Source of the DNA: Alitta virens
Lineage: Eukaryota; Annelida; Polychaeta; Phyllodocida; Nereididae
Direction: 5' to 3'
Length of the DNA stretch: 64,000 nucleotides
Assembly (NCBI GenBank): GCA_932294295.1
Contig: OW028573.1
Location: forward strand, 51,182,329-51,246,328
Made by a program: the position numbers and the translations under genes. The notes beneath the pieces were generated by a model that had not been told where the DNA came from, made no database searches, and saw only the letters and a program-made list of their open reading frames with translations. Shown piece by piece: positions 23,468 through 36,249 of the stretch (the stretch's first letter is position 1; every line of letters starts with the position of its first letter).

Positions 23468-26057
23468 CCCCACGAAAGAGTATCTTATAAAATTTCTGAC
23501 ATTTTTCGTGCTGAAAATTGCATTAACTTCAGTTTTACCTGAATTTGTTTTATTGTGTGTTCCTGCAGATGGTCAACATCTAGACATTCTCATTGTTTGT
23601 GCAAGTAACCTTGTCCACACGGTACAAACTGAAGTACATTTACTAATGGGAGATTATGCCAGCTTCATGAGCAGTTCGTTACACGAGTGACGGTGCTAGT
23701 AAACATACTAGTAAACAGTTTCTCAGTGTGTCTGTCAAGCTGCATGTCATCATTTGTATTTCATCGAATATGGGAATCGAATACAATGTATGAGTAATGT
23801 TACAGAGGAAGTAAGATAGAAGTTCCATATATGCCTCTCTGAGCTGGGTCAGATGAATCCTGTCGCGCCTGCTGAATGGATTAGAATTAATGGACATAAT
23901 ACATAGGCCTAAATACCATCAGGTGCAGCGAGTCTTAGGTGGTGGATGAGAACATGTCTTTTTTTATGAAATTAGATCAATTAAATACATCTTTACTGCG
24001 GAGTATTTTTGTACTTGAACTGTGAGAGCTTATGTAAAGCATATATTTGACTTTATTTTTAAATAGGTTTTGTCCAGTATTTTGAGATTGCTCGCAGTCA
24101 TAGACAAATATATAAACAGTCAGGGAAAGCTAAGGCAATTTGAGAGAAAGACAAACTGTAGGTCAGGCAAAACTCGTGGAATCAGAGATTGCGGCAGAGA
24201 GACAATATGGCACAAATGTTGACACTGATAACGGAATTTGGGAATTTTCCCAAGGGAAAGTCAGAGAAAAATTGGGGAATTAAGTTTTCAATATTGAAAA
24301 TTAAGCTGGGAGAGTATTTAAAAAAAAAAAACAATGGTATTTATATGTGTAAATATATAGTATCTTTTTTTGTGTGTTAAATCCTAGAAGTATATAATGG
24401 CACAAATGATGTTTTGTCATGCCAGGAATTACTTTGTTTAAGTTGTGGAACTCAGTGACCCAGTGCTAAAAGCAGATGGATTGCGAAAACGAACTTTCAT
24501 GAATCACAGGTAACAAAACCGCAGAAACAAAAGGTACTTAGCTGCCTCTGGGCTTCAGTTTATATGTGGTTAAAAGTTACTCGGTTTTCTTTGTGAACAG
24601 TAGTCCTATTATTTACTGTCCTTTGTTATATAGAATTTGCTTAAAATTCATGTATTTTTAAAATTTACTTTGTAATTATGGTATGTCATTTGGTATTTTA
24701 ATGAAATCGATTATGATATTAATGTTGCTCTGTTGAGTCTTGTAATTAATTATTTATATAATATTCTTCATGAAATAATTTTTGATGTTGTGGCAAGTTT
24801 TATCATGATAAATTTAAAGTCATATGAAAGTCATAATTACTCTTTCTATCCATTCTTAAGGAATTAGCTGGGCACCAGTGCATTGTGTAAGGAATTTTGC
24901 CTTTTTTTTTGTACTCTCCGAACTCCTGATCCACTCTTAAAAGCCTGTTGTACAAGGGACCACATCCTCTTCTAAGTGGCTTCTGGAAGTTTGGAATACT
25001 TATTATGGCTTCAATAACATAAGATCAATGCCGTTTTTCCAGTTACATTAGTACAAATCTTTCTGGCCTGGATAGTAAAATTGGCGATGTAACCTTTGGA
25101 TACAGGCCAAATGGAGACCTGTGGTGGTATTAGAGATGTTTTGATAGAAGAACTTCAAAGCACGATATTTCCAATGCTAATTAGGGTGTGTCTTTCCTGT
25201 TATTTCTGGTTTATTCAATAACAGTAACTCTAGCAGTTACGAATTACAGTTTAAGAAAGTCAAGAAGTGGAGATGTTTCATAATTAGTGAGAAAGTTGGG
25301 GTACTATGGGTTGACATTTCTGCCAAAGTTTGATGGATTCAGCCACTGTATAAGCCATACGACCAAAATCATTGATACATTCATATATTATGTCACTATC
25401 TCTGTGGTTCACCTCGTCAGTCACAGTTTCTGTTGGGACCAGCTATATTTACCTCAGCCCTGACACGGTGTCTGTCCAATCATACATTACGATATAAATT
25501 AGTTTCATCCCATGGTATGTGTGCAACCGATCTCTGTTGAGTTAAGCAAAAATGTTCTAGTAAGTGTGTTAATCCAACCACTCACAAATATTGCCAAATT
25601 TCTCATGGCATTGAAATTAACTGGAATGACCTTTGACTCAGATTCTATATCTGGAGTCCAAGGAGTGATGTCCCTATGGCCTATAGAGAATGCGTTTAAA
25701 CTTTCTTTGCATCTGGACTAATGTATTTACATTTAATTGTTAAGTTATATATGCTAACACGTGTGTTAAATTTGTTGTGACCTTCAAAAATTATTTGACC
25801 TCGGCATTCACGTTAAAACAGGGTTACTGGTCTTTGCACTTCCGTGGAGGACAGTGCTATGGGAGATAGTTTACGAATATCACCACATAAAACATCATGA
25901 ATTACACAAAGCATTTTTGATTCAAATACCATTTCCTTTCAGCGTTTTTATTGGTTGGAAGTGAAGAGTTTTTATGCAAGGGAGGCATTACGTGGTGTGA
26001 AAAAAACATAGATGCGAAAAATTGTCTGTCGCAAGTTTCGTAACATCACCCAGCCGC

Positions 26058-26084
26058 TTTTTTTTTTTTTTTTTTTTTTTTTTT
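26058..26084. repeat. Poly(T) tract of 27 bases
   Basis: Uninterrupted T run. It might be a reverse-strand retroposon tail, but no body is recognised. Confidence 0.7.
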
Positions 26085-29000
26085 GGTAGCTCGGAGGGAT
26101 GCTCCGTGAAGCTATAGCCTTGGATGCCTAGAGCTCTCTTGGGTTCACTTACAGCGCATTCATAAATCCTGTGTGCAAGATCATACGAAATGTGCTTTTG
26201 TGCTTTATATGAGGTAATCAGTTAAGCTCTTGGGATTATACTCCTTTTCAGGTTCCTATAGCTTGGTTATCTGCTTTATTGTCACATAAGCAGGAGTCAC
26301 GTGCTACCTTGAGCCTTCATTTGTTGTGATAACTCTTTTTGTGGGTGTCAGGGGATGGATTCATTAAAGAGTTAAGCCCATACATGGGCTACATGTTGCA
26401 ACATGAAAATTGTGACATATTTGTCGTCTCATGACTCATGTAGCTTCAGAAATAGCATGCACTGCACCTTGAGCTTTGCCATTCTCACCAGCCAAGGGCA
26501 TGAAGCATTGTCCAATGAATACTTGTAACTTATATATTAATACCAATGAGACTGAGATAAAATGACTTCGCTGAATGTACAATAATTCATGCAAGATATT
26601 TGGACATGATATACGCAGAAGTTTTGCATATACCTCATTAAGACAGTGAGTGAGGCAAGCATGCGCACCACTATATTGCATCTTCGTTATCAAATTTTAA
26701 ATTTCTTTATATTGAGTTATGTAGATATACACATACATTTGTCAATATGTACCAATACTCGTTTTGAGATTTGCATACATAACAATCTAGAATTTTACAT
26801 GTGTGTGGATGATTAAGCACTGATAAACATCATTTTGAGATAAGTTCTAAACGAAATCATGTAAAGTCTGTGTGTACAAACGTGCAGTTTTCCTGTGTAA
26901 TTTTCCAGTTTTGGGATGATAATGGAAGTAGAAATGTAATATTTGACATGTCTAGATTGCCTGCAGTTAAATATTTTTTGAATACGGGTAATGGCATATT
27001 TTGAAAATAAGATGGTAGATTTTGTTTTATACGTTTAGTTTATAATACAACTTCCAATCACGAATTTCCACTATATATAATAAGTCTTATATAAGGATGG
27101 ATCCAAGAGTTGAGCTACTGTAGGTTCATGATATAAGGAGTTACTTTGCCAGTCCAATGCTTTAGAAACATCAGTTGTATACAATTGGTAGTGTGCTATC
27201 AGTGATCGTGCTGAGGATCCTCATGCAGTGCTATGATGAACAAGTAGCCATGTTTTATTAAATGGCTGGCTTGTTTGAAGATCAATCATGTCATTGTGTC
27301 TACAGGGCATTTTGCAAATGAGTGGAATCACTGGGCGTTTTGAATTTCAGATGGGCCATTGATTAAACGCTCTCAGTAAAACACCTAAGCAAGCTGGCGT
27401 GGCCTAATGGGCCTAATAATGTCATTGCGGGTGCTGTAATGCTTCCCTTGCTTTTATCTCTCTTTGTGCTTATCCAAGAAAGGCCAATAGCCCCACGATC
27501 ATCAGGATTGGTGGTTGGGGAGGAGCAATAGCCTTGCTGAAAGGAGTGCTGGTTTTTCTGCATCCTGCATTGCATGAGAGGAAGAGCACACAAATGCGTG
27601 CCAGTGCAACCACCGCCATGATTACTAGAATTAAAAAAGAAAATAAAGACATAAATGGAAGCTAGCCAAACTACATTGAAACTACACAGCAAACCAACGG
27701 ATACCTGAAGTTTTGTCAGATAACGTGTTAGATATTTGAAAACCTAGCATTACATGTATGTCTAACACGTAGTGTGCACTTTGTTTAAGAATGTATTTTA
27801 CAATTTAAATAACACATTATGCTTAAAAGATGAGCACTAGTGTTTCATTTTAAACACATTTCTGGTGTCTACATGCGTGGGACGTACAAAAAGCGTTGAC
27901 GTGGTTCACATTGTCGAAGTGATGAGGTGTATGGGACTGATGTTGGAAGTGATGCTGCAGGCAGATGCTGCCTAACAGATAATGTAGTTAACGTGTTTTG
28001 AGACAAAGGGATCGGAGTTATTGGAAGGTGATCACATGTTGAGGCCCACTACTCTGATTGATGTGTGTGAGTCTCGGGTTTAGCAGGTTTGCAGGGCTCC
28101 TTCAATAATACATGCTAATGATGATGAAGACGCGCACTTGGGACCGTGGCCTACGTCAGCAGCCTGCCAAACGTTAGGACCAACAGCATCCCTGCTTAAG
28201 AGCATCACCCTGGGATGCTGGCCCATCCTGCTGCAGTAGCCGCCTCATCCTTTTCCAACGGGTGTCACCCATCCACTTCCCCCAGCCTCTTCTCGTTCAC
28301 TTTCTTTTTTACTTTCTTTTATTGTTAAACAACATTCGCTTAGCTAGCATAGATACAGAGCTTTGGAAGAACATGCTGCACCTGAAGCCCACGACGTCCA
28401 TTCAGCTGAATTCAAACGTGTAAATGTACCTCTCCTTAATGCCATCAAGAGAGTGCAGCTGTATAATGTAAAAAGATTGCATGCAGCCATGTTTAATATG
28501 TAAAAGTGAAGATTTGACTTTTTCCAGGAGTAGATCATAAAGAAAATGAACTGGAATCAATCACAGTAAAGTCAGCTTTGAAAGCATTACATTTCCTGAG
28601 AACCATTGACAGTATGTTTTCCTCCACATCCTCGACAACTTATTGTCTACTTGTCTCTGTTTTTCTCCATTAATCACAGCTTTCCACTTCTATTGATAAC
28701 TTGGCGGGTTCTTTAAGTTGGCTTTTTTTGTTCCCACCGATGGGATTTTAATTGATTTTAAGCGGAGTATTCACCCAGTCGGTGACAATTTCCTAACTTT
28801 CTCCAGAATTATTAATCCAAAATTTGAGACAAATGAGACAAATCGAGATTGAGGACATGTTGTGAATTTCTTATTTTGGGTCCTCGTGGGTGTCTTGAGC
28901 ACTCCCATGCCCTTTGTTTTCTCCCGCAGAACTGTTTCTCTTATGTACGTTAATTTGTATTGGTATAATGTATCTCCATCACTTGGGTCTGCCGTGGTCC

Positions 29001-32000
29001 ATGTTTAATTCAATGTGTTGTTGGGCTGAGCGCAGATTATCCATGGCTGCCACACTTTGCTTCTTTGATTTGCATCGGGGTGTTGACACTCGAGGCGACA
29101 GGAGAGTCACACTGCATTCCCAGAAGCCACTTATGCCAGATGTCAAGGTCTTGGCCCATTCCGCTGTGTCAGGCCTTTCTGCCCAAGATCCCTCACGCGC
29201 CCTGGTTGGGATTATTCAATGGCTTTTCTTGCCCAGTCTGTGGTTTTCTTATCTTATGATTCAGGATACTATACTCGTATTTGATAAACCATTGGATGTA
29301 ATAAAGAATTTGTTAGCTTATTTTATAACTTACCTTTCTTTATGACAATTTCAAGTAGTAAAAAAAAAAATCAACTTGTTATGATGATGAACTATATATC
29401 ATTTTAAATCAGATGATCTAGCTTGTCTTTCATCTGACCATAGTACTTGGTTCACGAATACTGAATTTGGTGAACCATTGGAGATACAGATCAATCTGTG
29501 GAAACCCTAGCCAGACAGTTAATTGGTATAGATGGATTAAGGAGCGAACCATCATAATGGATGATCCTGTAGCTCTTTAGGTCCAGGGCTGTGGCCTTTG
29601 GTGGTCATTATTAGGCAGACATGCTTGTCAAATAAATTGGTCTCGGCAATGCAGTTTTAGCATCAGGAAAATTGACTCCCTTTTGGCCACCAGAATGAGC
29701 CAAGCCTTTGACAATACATACATTAATGCTGGGCTAGTTGACACATTTTTTGTCATTGACAACACACTAGATTTAATCTGAAACAGGAATACCTGATATT
29801 TCGCTGAGCTATTTTTGGGATATTTCATTTCCTGCATTCATTTCATTCAACTTCAACACAGATATTTTGAAATCATCAAAAGACAGAGATCTATGTCATA
29901 TTATGATGTGGAGTTGATTTACTTGATTTGTAATCTTCCTGTGGGAAAATTAAACAGAGGATGTAAAAAACAGTGTGTTGCACTAAACCAGCCAACTGAT
30001 TTTTGTTTCACAAGTTTATGATCTGCTGTGTCCTACATATAAAGAAATAAAATGCGTATAATAGGTATTTGTCTTTAGAAACAGCAAGACAAACAAGATA
30101 TGTTTGGTATAAAATTAAACAGGGGTTTATTCTTCTGTTACAGTTACATGAAAACAAACAGCTGTAGGCTGAGAGTTTGAAAACAGTTAATATGTGGTAT
30201 AACATATAAACCCCTAGGAAAAAACATAGGAAAAAACCTACAAAATATGTAATGTGACATAGTATACGTAATGTGACATAGTAATTATAAACATTGTGGC
30301 AGCATGTAAATAGCCATATATAAATAGCCAGGTAACATGTCACATGACTCAAAGAGAATATATAAGTATTTATTTAATTTGGATGGAGTAAGGGGTGGTG
30401 GTGGGATTTCGTATAATATTATATATTTAATTGACGAACCTGTTATGTTGACTGTACTAAAAGGTTGAGAATTCAATATTTTTATTACTGAGCAGGAATT
30501 GCATTTTTTTTTTTTTGCATATGGGGCAGCTGGTTTTTTTTTTCTTTTTAATTAGATCATTTGGTCACTAGTGGGCAAGCTGCCTGGTGTGCATTGTCCC
30601 ATGTTTCAGGGTGCTTGGTGTGACATCCAAACCTGAGTCAGAATGTCCGAATGTCGCCATTTTGATTTCAGTTCATTACTCTCTCATAATAAGAGTAGTA
30701 ATAGTAACGAAATAACTGACCCTACTGATATTACACTTTAACAGAAATGCTGTTAATAAATACTATGTCATTTAACTGAGACTCGTCTGCATTTCAGTAC
30801 AGAAGCTTGATGGAGTATTTTGGCTGTGGCTTTCAAGAGACAGCTGTGGCTTAATTGTTTGGTTTTTCAGTGTTCGAAATCAAATATTTAGGAAGTCGTC
30901 TGGCTCAGTATAGCTTGTAAAAGGCTAAACATAAGAAATGAGTAGCAGTGGAATTTATGTGGTATAACAGTAGTCCAGTTTTATATACTTTTATTGGTGA
31001 GTGCATATTTGAGACTTCAAATTCAGCTAAATGGTTGAAGTCAGGAGAGGGGAAAAGTTAGATTGTGTGATTTACTGTGAACGCAAGAAAAGGGACAAAA
31101 TTCCGGTTTTTATGTAGTTTATTCCGCATGTAATGAGCCTTGGTTGATGTCACTGCTGAGATGAATGCAGCAATCAGTTGAGAGATATTTGCCTAAGTAA
31201 TCGAGATTTAAATTTTAGTCTTTCAATCTGTAAAGTGCTGCTGGATCTATCCCAAGCCAGTACTTCGCTCTTTTTGTACCTTATTAGCCTGACCTAATAA
31301 ATGTCACTATGCAGAAGCCTAACACAACTTCCTGTACCTCAGATATTGGATTATGTTGGAATTATATTGCCTGACTGGTTTATGTATAGGACATACACAA
31401 ATTACTTCCTATAACGGTAACTTTATGCAAAATGTGAAATGTGTATGTAATTGTATTGTCTCCAGTACCTTAAACTCTGGATTCTGTTCAGTGTAATGCT
31501 CATAGGACCTACTTAGAATCTGTATATGGAATGAACTATATTCAATTATTAAGTATATTCCCTATATATTTATACTTTATAAAATTCTGGTAACTAATTT
31601 TTCTGACATTTGGAGAAGAAGGGATTGCAAAGATCACAATCATTGTAATGTATCTATCTATACATTTAGAGCTGGTTAAAATTGTAGTTTTGACATTTCC
31701 AAGGTAATTTTCTCTTGATCTATAGCTTCGTGATATCATATGAATTATCTTTAGAAAAATAACATTGGTAATATTAAATAAGTCTTCTATGGAATAGAGG
31801 GATAGAGGATATTATTTCATTAAACGTCTTTTTTCTAGTTCAGATACAATTTATGTTGATTGCTCCTAAGTTTGAATTTAGTCGGTTTTAGCTTTATGTA
31901 GCCAGCAGCCAACTGAATAATCGACCTATTCAAAATGTTTCCTCGTGTGTGTTGAGTTGTCTGTATAAAAACATGAATCCCTTGCAGAAAGCTTTGTCAC

Positions 32001-32801
32001 TGTCCATGGCCAGATCACGACGCGCAGTACACAATTTGATACTTGTATGGTGACAACTGTCTATTGTCGCACATTCGTAATACTAATGTATTACTGCATG
32101 TTTATTCAATAGATGGTCAATTTGTGGTCAATTTGCATCTGTGGTCTGCATAACAAATACAATACTTGAGTATTAACCAACGTCAGAATGATGCTGTTTT
32201 CGTTATAGCTATCAGTTAATCTTTATTTCTTAGCTCGTATATTGGGACAGTAAATGTGTAGTTTGCTTTTTACCACCAATGACTCACAGTTCACCGTTTT
32301 CCAACACTGTTGTTTGTCACACTACATTGCTGGTCTTGGAACATGTGCACTTATACATAGTACATAGTGATATTACAAATCAAATGCAGTTACATCGATT
32401 GGATTAGTCAGTGCAACTGGACTGGAGTAACTGGCAGTTGGCCAGGCAGTAACCAGATAACGTTACATATAATGGATAGGTCTCCAGACATCCCCCGTAC
32501 ACAACGCACGTGGTGCACTTCTAATTGCCTCAAATGCCAAAGCATTGCTCTGTTACATTATCATAGGGCACTGGTGTGAGGGGATTACAGCCAACCTCGA
32601 AGATACTGTTTCCCAGAGGATGCGCCAATATGGGGGACAACGATGCAGGAATGTGTCGCAACTTGTTTTGAGACCGCTCAATTGAGGAAAGGGGATTTTG
32701 ATATTTGTGCGACATGAATCGCACGAGGGGAAAGTCCCCGAAGTTTACCTTTACACTAAACTATGTATGAGAGGATCATTGTACCAATGTATTCATTGTT
32801 T

Positions 32802-33272
32802 TAATGCTACTAAGCCTAGTCAACTTATATGGCTAGCAGTCAGAGGCAGACATAATGATGAGATGATAAGTCTTTAAGTCCACATCAGGTTACAAGTTTA
32901 TCTCATGGGTGGTAAGGTGATGTTCTATCTGGGGTGACGTGGAGGAGTGGAGGGTCACCAACTTATTAGTGTTAATTAGGGCTCCTCAAAAGCGACAATT
33001 TTTTTTGTCAAGTTGGGGCCCATCCCCATGCTCTACCTCCCCTCTTTTTTCTTTTTTTCTTGATGATAATGATATGTTAATGATGGTGATAAAATCAAGT
33101 TCTGAAAGTTCTTTTACTTTCCCCATCATAGACACGGAGTACAAGGCCCCCTTTAATTTAATAAATCATGCTACCATTATCCAGCTGCACTGCCGGGGAT
33201 CGAACCCAGGACCTTCGGCAGAGCCGGGCTGTGCACTAACAAACCAATGCCTTAACCACTAAGCCACAGATT
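32802..33272 (-). mobile_element. tRNA-derived SINE, copy 1 (reverse orientation)
   Basis: On the minus strand the right end is a tRNA-like head: A-box TGGCTTAGTGGTTAAGG (33250-33266) and B-box GGGTTCGATCCC (33196-33207). The body then runs left through CTCCGTGTCTATGATGGGG (near 33130) to 32802. Its 3' part (32802-32915) matches copy 2, including CATTATGTCTGCCTCTGA on the minus strand. A microsatellite-like stretch near 33058-33095 interrupts it. Confidence 0.75.
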
Positions 33273-35748
33273 ACAAACTTTAACCTGTATTGTAATAAGT
33301 TTCTGTTACAAGTATTCAAATCCAATTCATAGGATTTTGCTGTCCCAAACAGTATCCCACACTGGAACCAATAACAGGTATTTTAGTATTAAACATGCAT
33401 ACCATTGCATGGACCTCGTGCAAGTAAACACATTGCATGTTCTGGTTTCTGGTTTTCGGACTCTTGGTGTGTAACAGTTCTGAACGCTGCTAGGCTTTTC
33501 TTTCCTTTGTCAGAGTTGCCAGATGCAATGGAGCACCATTAACCATGCTTGGATTCTATCAGCTCTCTAATCAGCTGAGTGTCAGTCTGTGTGTGTCAGT
33601 CTGTGTGTCAGGCTGTGAGTCTGTCTGTGGCACTTGCAATGGTTACCATTCGTGACTCTTCGGGGGTCCTTCAGTAATTCCTAGAGTCATTCCTGGGTCC
33701 TTCACTAACATGTCACTCAAGTGCTCGGTTATTGAGCTTTTTTACCTTCATTATCGTCCATATGAGAAGATAAGGAGAAATTGCGTTTGCTTTGCACTTA
33801 AACTATGCTGTGACTCATGCTAAATTTTTGATCTTTGAAAGGCAAACTACTGGTCAAGTGCTTTGCCTCACTATGTTTGGAAGTTATGAGTACTTAAGAG
33901 ACCAGTTTATTGCAAGATGCACAGAAACTTCCCACTATGGCATGCAAGAAAATGCAAAACTGCCTACTTGAGTGCATGTTTTTATGTTCCTTATGATGGA
34001 ATTGCTGACGCCGACAGACGTCAATATATGAATTCTGCTTCAGGAAATCCCTCATGCATGTAATATACATTTGGATTCATTCCATGTTAATTATGTGCAT
34101 GGTTTGGCTCTACTACGAAAGTGGTGTTTGGGATGCAGTTGTTTACGGCTTGTAGGGTTTTATCTAAGTTTTTGTATGACTCATTAGTTTGTGGGGCAGC
34201 TTTGGGGACCATGATTATCAGTGTGGCTCAGGTGTCCCTCTGACCAGGGTCATTGCCATCAAATGCTTTGGCCCTCATTGTCTCTGGCCGTTTGACATAA
34301 AAAAGAATCTCCACCAACGTTTCATGGCTTTGCTTTAACCAAAGAAAAAAGAAAGGAAAGAAAAATCTGGCGTGCTGCAATGTAAAACACACAAGAATGT
34401 AGTCTGCGCAGTTCTGATCTGTCTTTTTACCCTTCTTAGGAAAAATACCTTAGTTTAGGAAGGCCCTTTTTTGTTCTGACATATTTTTAGTTTGGAAAGC
34501 TAGAATATGGATTTACGCTTGTTCATATATGGTTTTATTGTGCAACTGCCCTTTTCTGAATAATACTAAAAATGCTTTTCCAACAATGAAACACGAATGC
34601 CTGTAGCACTTACATGTGTACATGAATAGTGATACATGCTATTACTCCAAATAGAATCTGTGGTTTTGAAATATATGTGCTTATATTGTGATGGCAGGTA
34701 ATACAATGTACCATGCTATATACAAGTGGGACACGAATCGTGTGCAATGTTATGATGATGCTTCTAGAATGTGGACTCATGACTTGTATTTTTTTGTATT
34801 CAACATACAAACCGTGTTAAAGCTCTCTGGTGTATGTGTAATTGAATCATTGTTTCTTCAAAACTGCCTTTTATACTAATTTTCCCAAAATACAAGCTGT
34901 GGCATTTTAGCCAAAGAGTTAACCAATAAATATTTGATAGGCTCATAATAATATTAGTGCTTTTGGTTGTGTGTAATATATTTTTGGATTCATTTGTCTT
35001 CTAATATGTTCTATGAACAGCCTTAGGCATTTGGGGACATTTATGGTTGAATATAGATCATGGACAACAGGTCATATAGATGATGACTGCGCAGTTGATG
35101 CTCTGATGGTATGCAGCTTCATATGCCAATGCTGATGGTTAAGGTGCTTAATTTAGGACATGGTGTGTTATTACTCCTAATAAAGGCTGATGTTGCTTCT
35201 TCTGTGTATTCAAGATGTATAATTCTGTAAGCTGTGTCTTCTAGTATGTTCTCTGCATTTGACTTCATCTGGAATAGATTCTTAATTCGTGCAAAAACCA
35301 AATTAAAGCTGAACTGGCGCCGAATTCCATCTTGCTATCAAGTGGTCCTGTGCTTATAGTAACAACATTGTGTGAGGTGGTCAAAGAAGCGTCTTTAAAG
35401 CCTGGTGGGAAAGTACAGTGCAAAGCTAGTTGCATCACTTGCATGGCATATTTATGTCGATTGCATAAGTAGTGCAAAATGTAGGAAGACTAGACACTTC
35501 CTTTGAAGTGGGATGTTATTTGTCTGTGTGGTTGGTTCAAGGCATTGTACCGTGAGGGTATTGTGTGGTATGAAGTTTTTTGAGAAGTGCGATGCAGTGA
35601 CACCAGTTCCTCCCGTAAAAACAAGGAAGTGGCCTTTCCATTGAGGAAGAACATTCGACCTCATAATCGAAGCCATTGTTGCTTATTCTCAGGAGTAAAT
35701 GTGAAACGTATGATGGTTCATTCATGAACTTTTCCTCTGACGCTTCTT
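33273..35748. other. Intergenic sequence, no gene seen
   Basis: A GTCTGTGTG-type simple repeat lies at 33587-33632. No other feature is recognised. Confidence 0.5.
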
Positions 35749-36085
35749 TGACGTCAGGGTGCCGTAAGAGTGACGTCACGGACCAGAACGTAGTGTTGAC
35801 GTTTGTTGTCGTGAGGAAAATGAGCATTCAGCAAAGAGGCTGAACACCTGTTGAGCAGGAAGCGTGTGCTGGTCGGCCGGTGGGTGCAGCAGTGTTGGAG
35901 GAGAGGCAGACCGCAACATTCGTTGATAAATCCACGTCGGTCGGCGGCCATCAAGTGGCGCCAATCTTGGTTTGCGGTTTTCTCAAAGCGTTTCCCGTCT
36001 TTTTTGGCCATGCATCTTCTCTTGTTTGCAGCTAGGCGCCATTTTTAGGCACGCTGTGGTTGCCGCCATTTAGCCCGCCAGTCTC
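35749..36085. promoter_or_regulatory. CpG-bearing promoter-like cluster with two consensus CREs
   Basis: Two full palindromic CREs (TGACGTCA at 35749-35756 and 35771-35778) are followed by a CpG-richer stretch with CGCCAAT near 35959 and YY1-like GCGCCATTTTT and GCCGCCATTT near 36037 and 36062. This resembles a CpG-type promoter. Open frames run both ways, including minus 36011-35754, but none has a recognisable domain, so direction is unknown. Confidence 0.4.
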
Positions 36086-36204
36086 ATTTGCAGCAGACGA
36101 TTTAGGTTTTTTGGAGCAATCATGCGCGGGACCCGATTCCCAATCAAATGCATCTGTTTCATCTTGCCATCACTCCTTCTTAATGGTCAAGGCAACTTGC
36201 ACGT

Positions 36205-36240
36205 CTTCCTCTCTCTCTCTCTTTCCTTCTTTTTTCGCAT
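36205..36240. repeat. CT-rich microsatellite
   Basis: (CT)n followed by a polypyrimidine stretch downstream of the CpG cluster. It makes the hydrophobic frame crossing it suspect. Confidence 0.7.
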
Positions 36241-36249
36241 TTTCCTTTT

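Larger units (their letters stand above)
22903..32801. other. Ten-kb gene-poor stretch
   Basis: Apart from the two homopolymer tracts above and a short 18-bp duplication near 30246-30284 (GTAATGTGACATAGTA twice), nothing is supported. The longest open frame (28914-29345) starts with TTG, crosses no recognisable domain and is not called. Confidence 0.5.

Noticed and set aside
28914..29345. 143-codon open frame
   Set aside because: TTG start and no domain; a second frame is open over the same bases.
35119..36011. Several minus-strand frames near the CpG cluster as a multi-exon gene
   Set aside because: Frames could not be joined by convincing donor and acceptor sites, and no domain was recognised.
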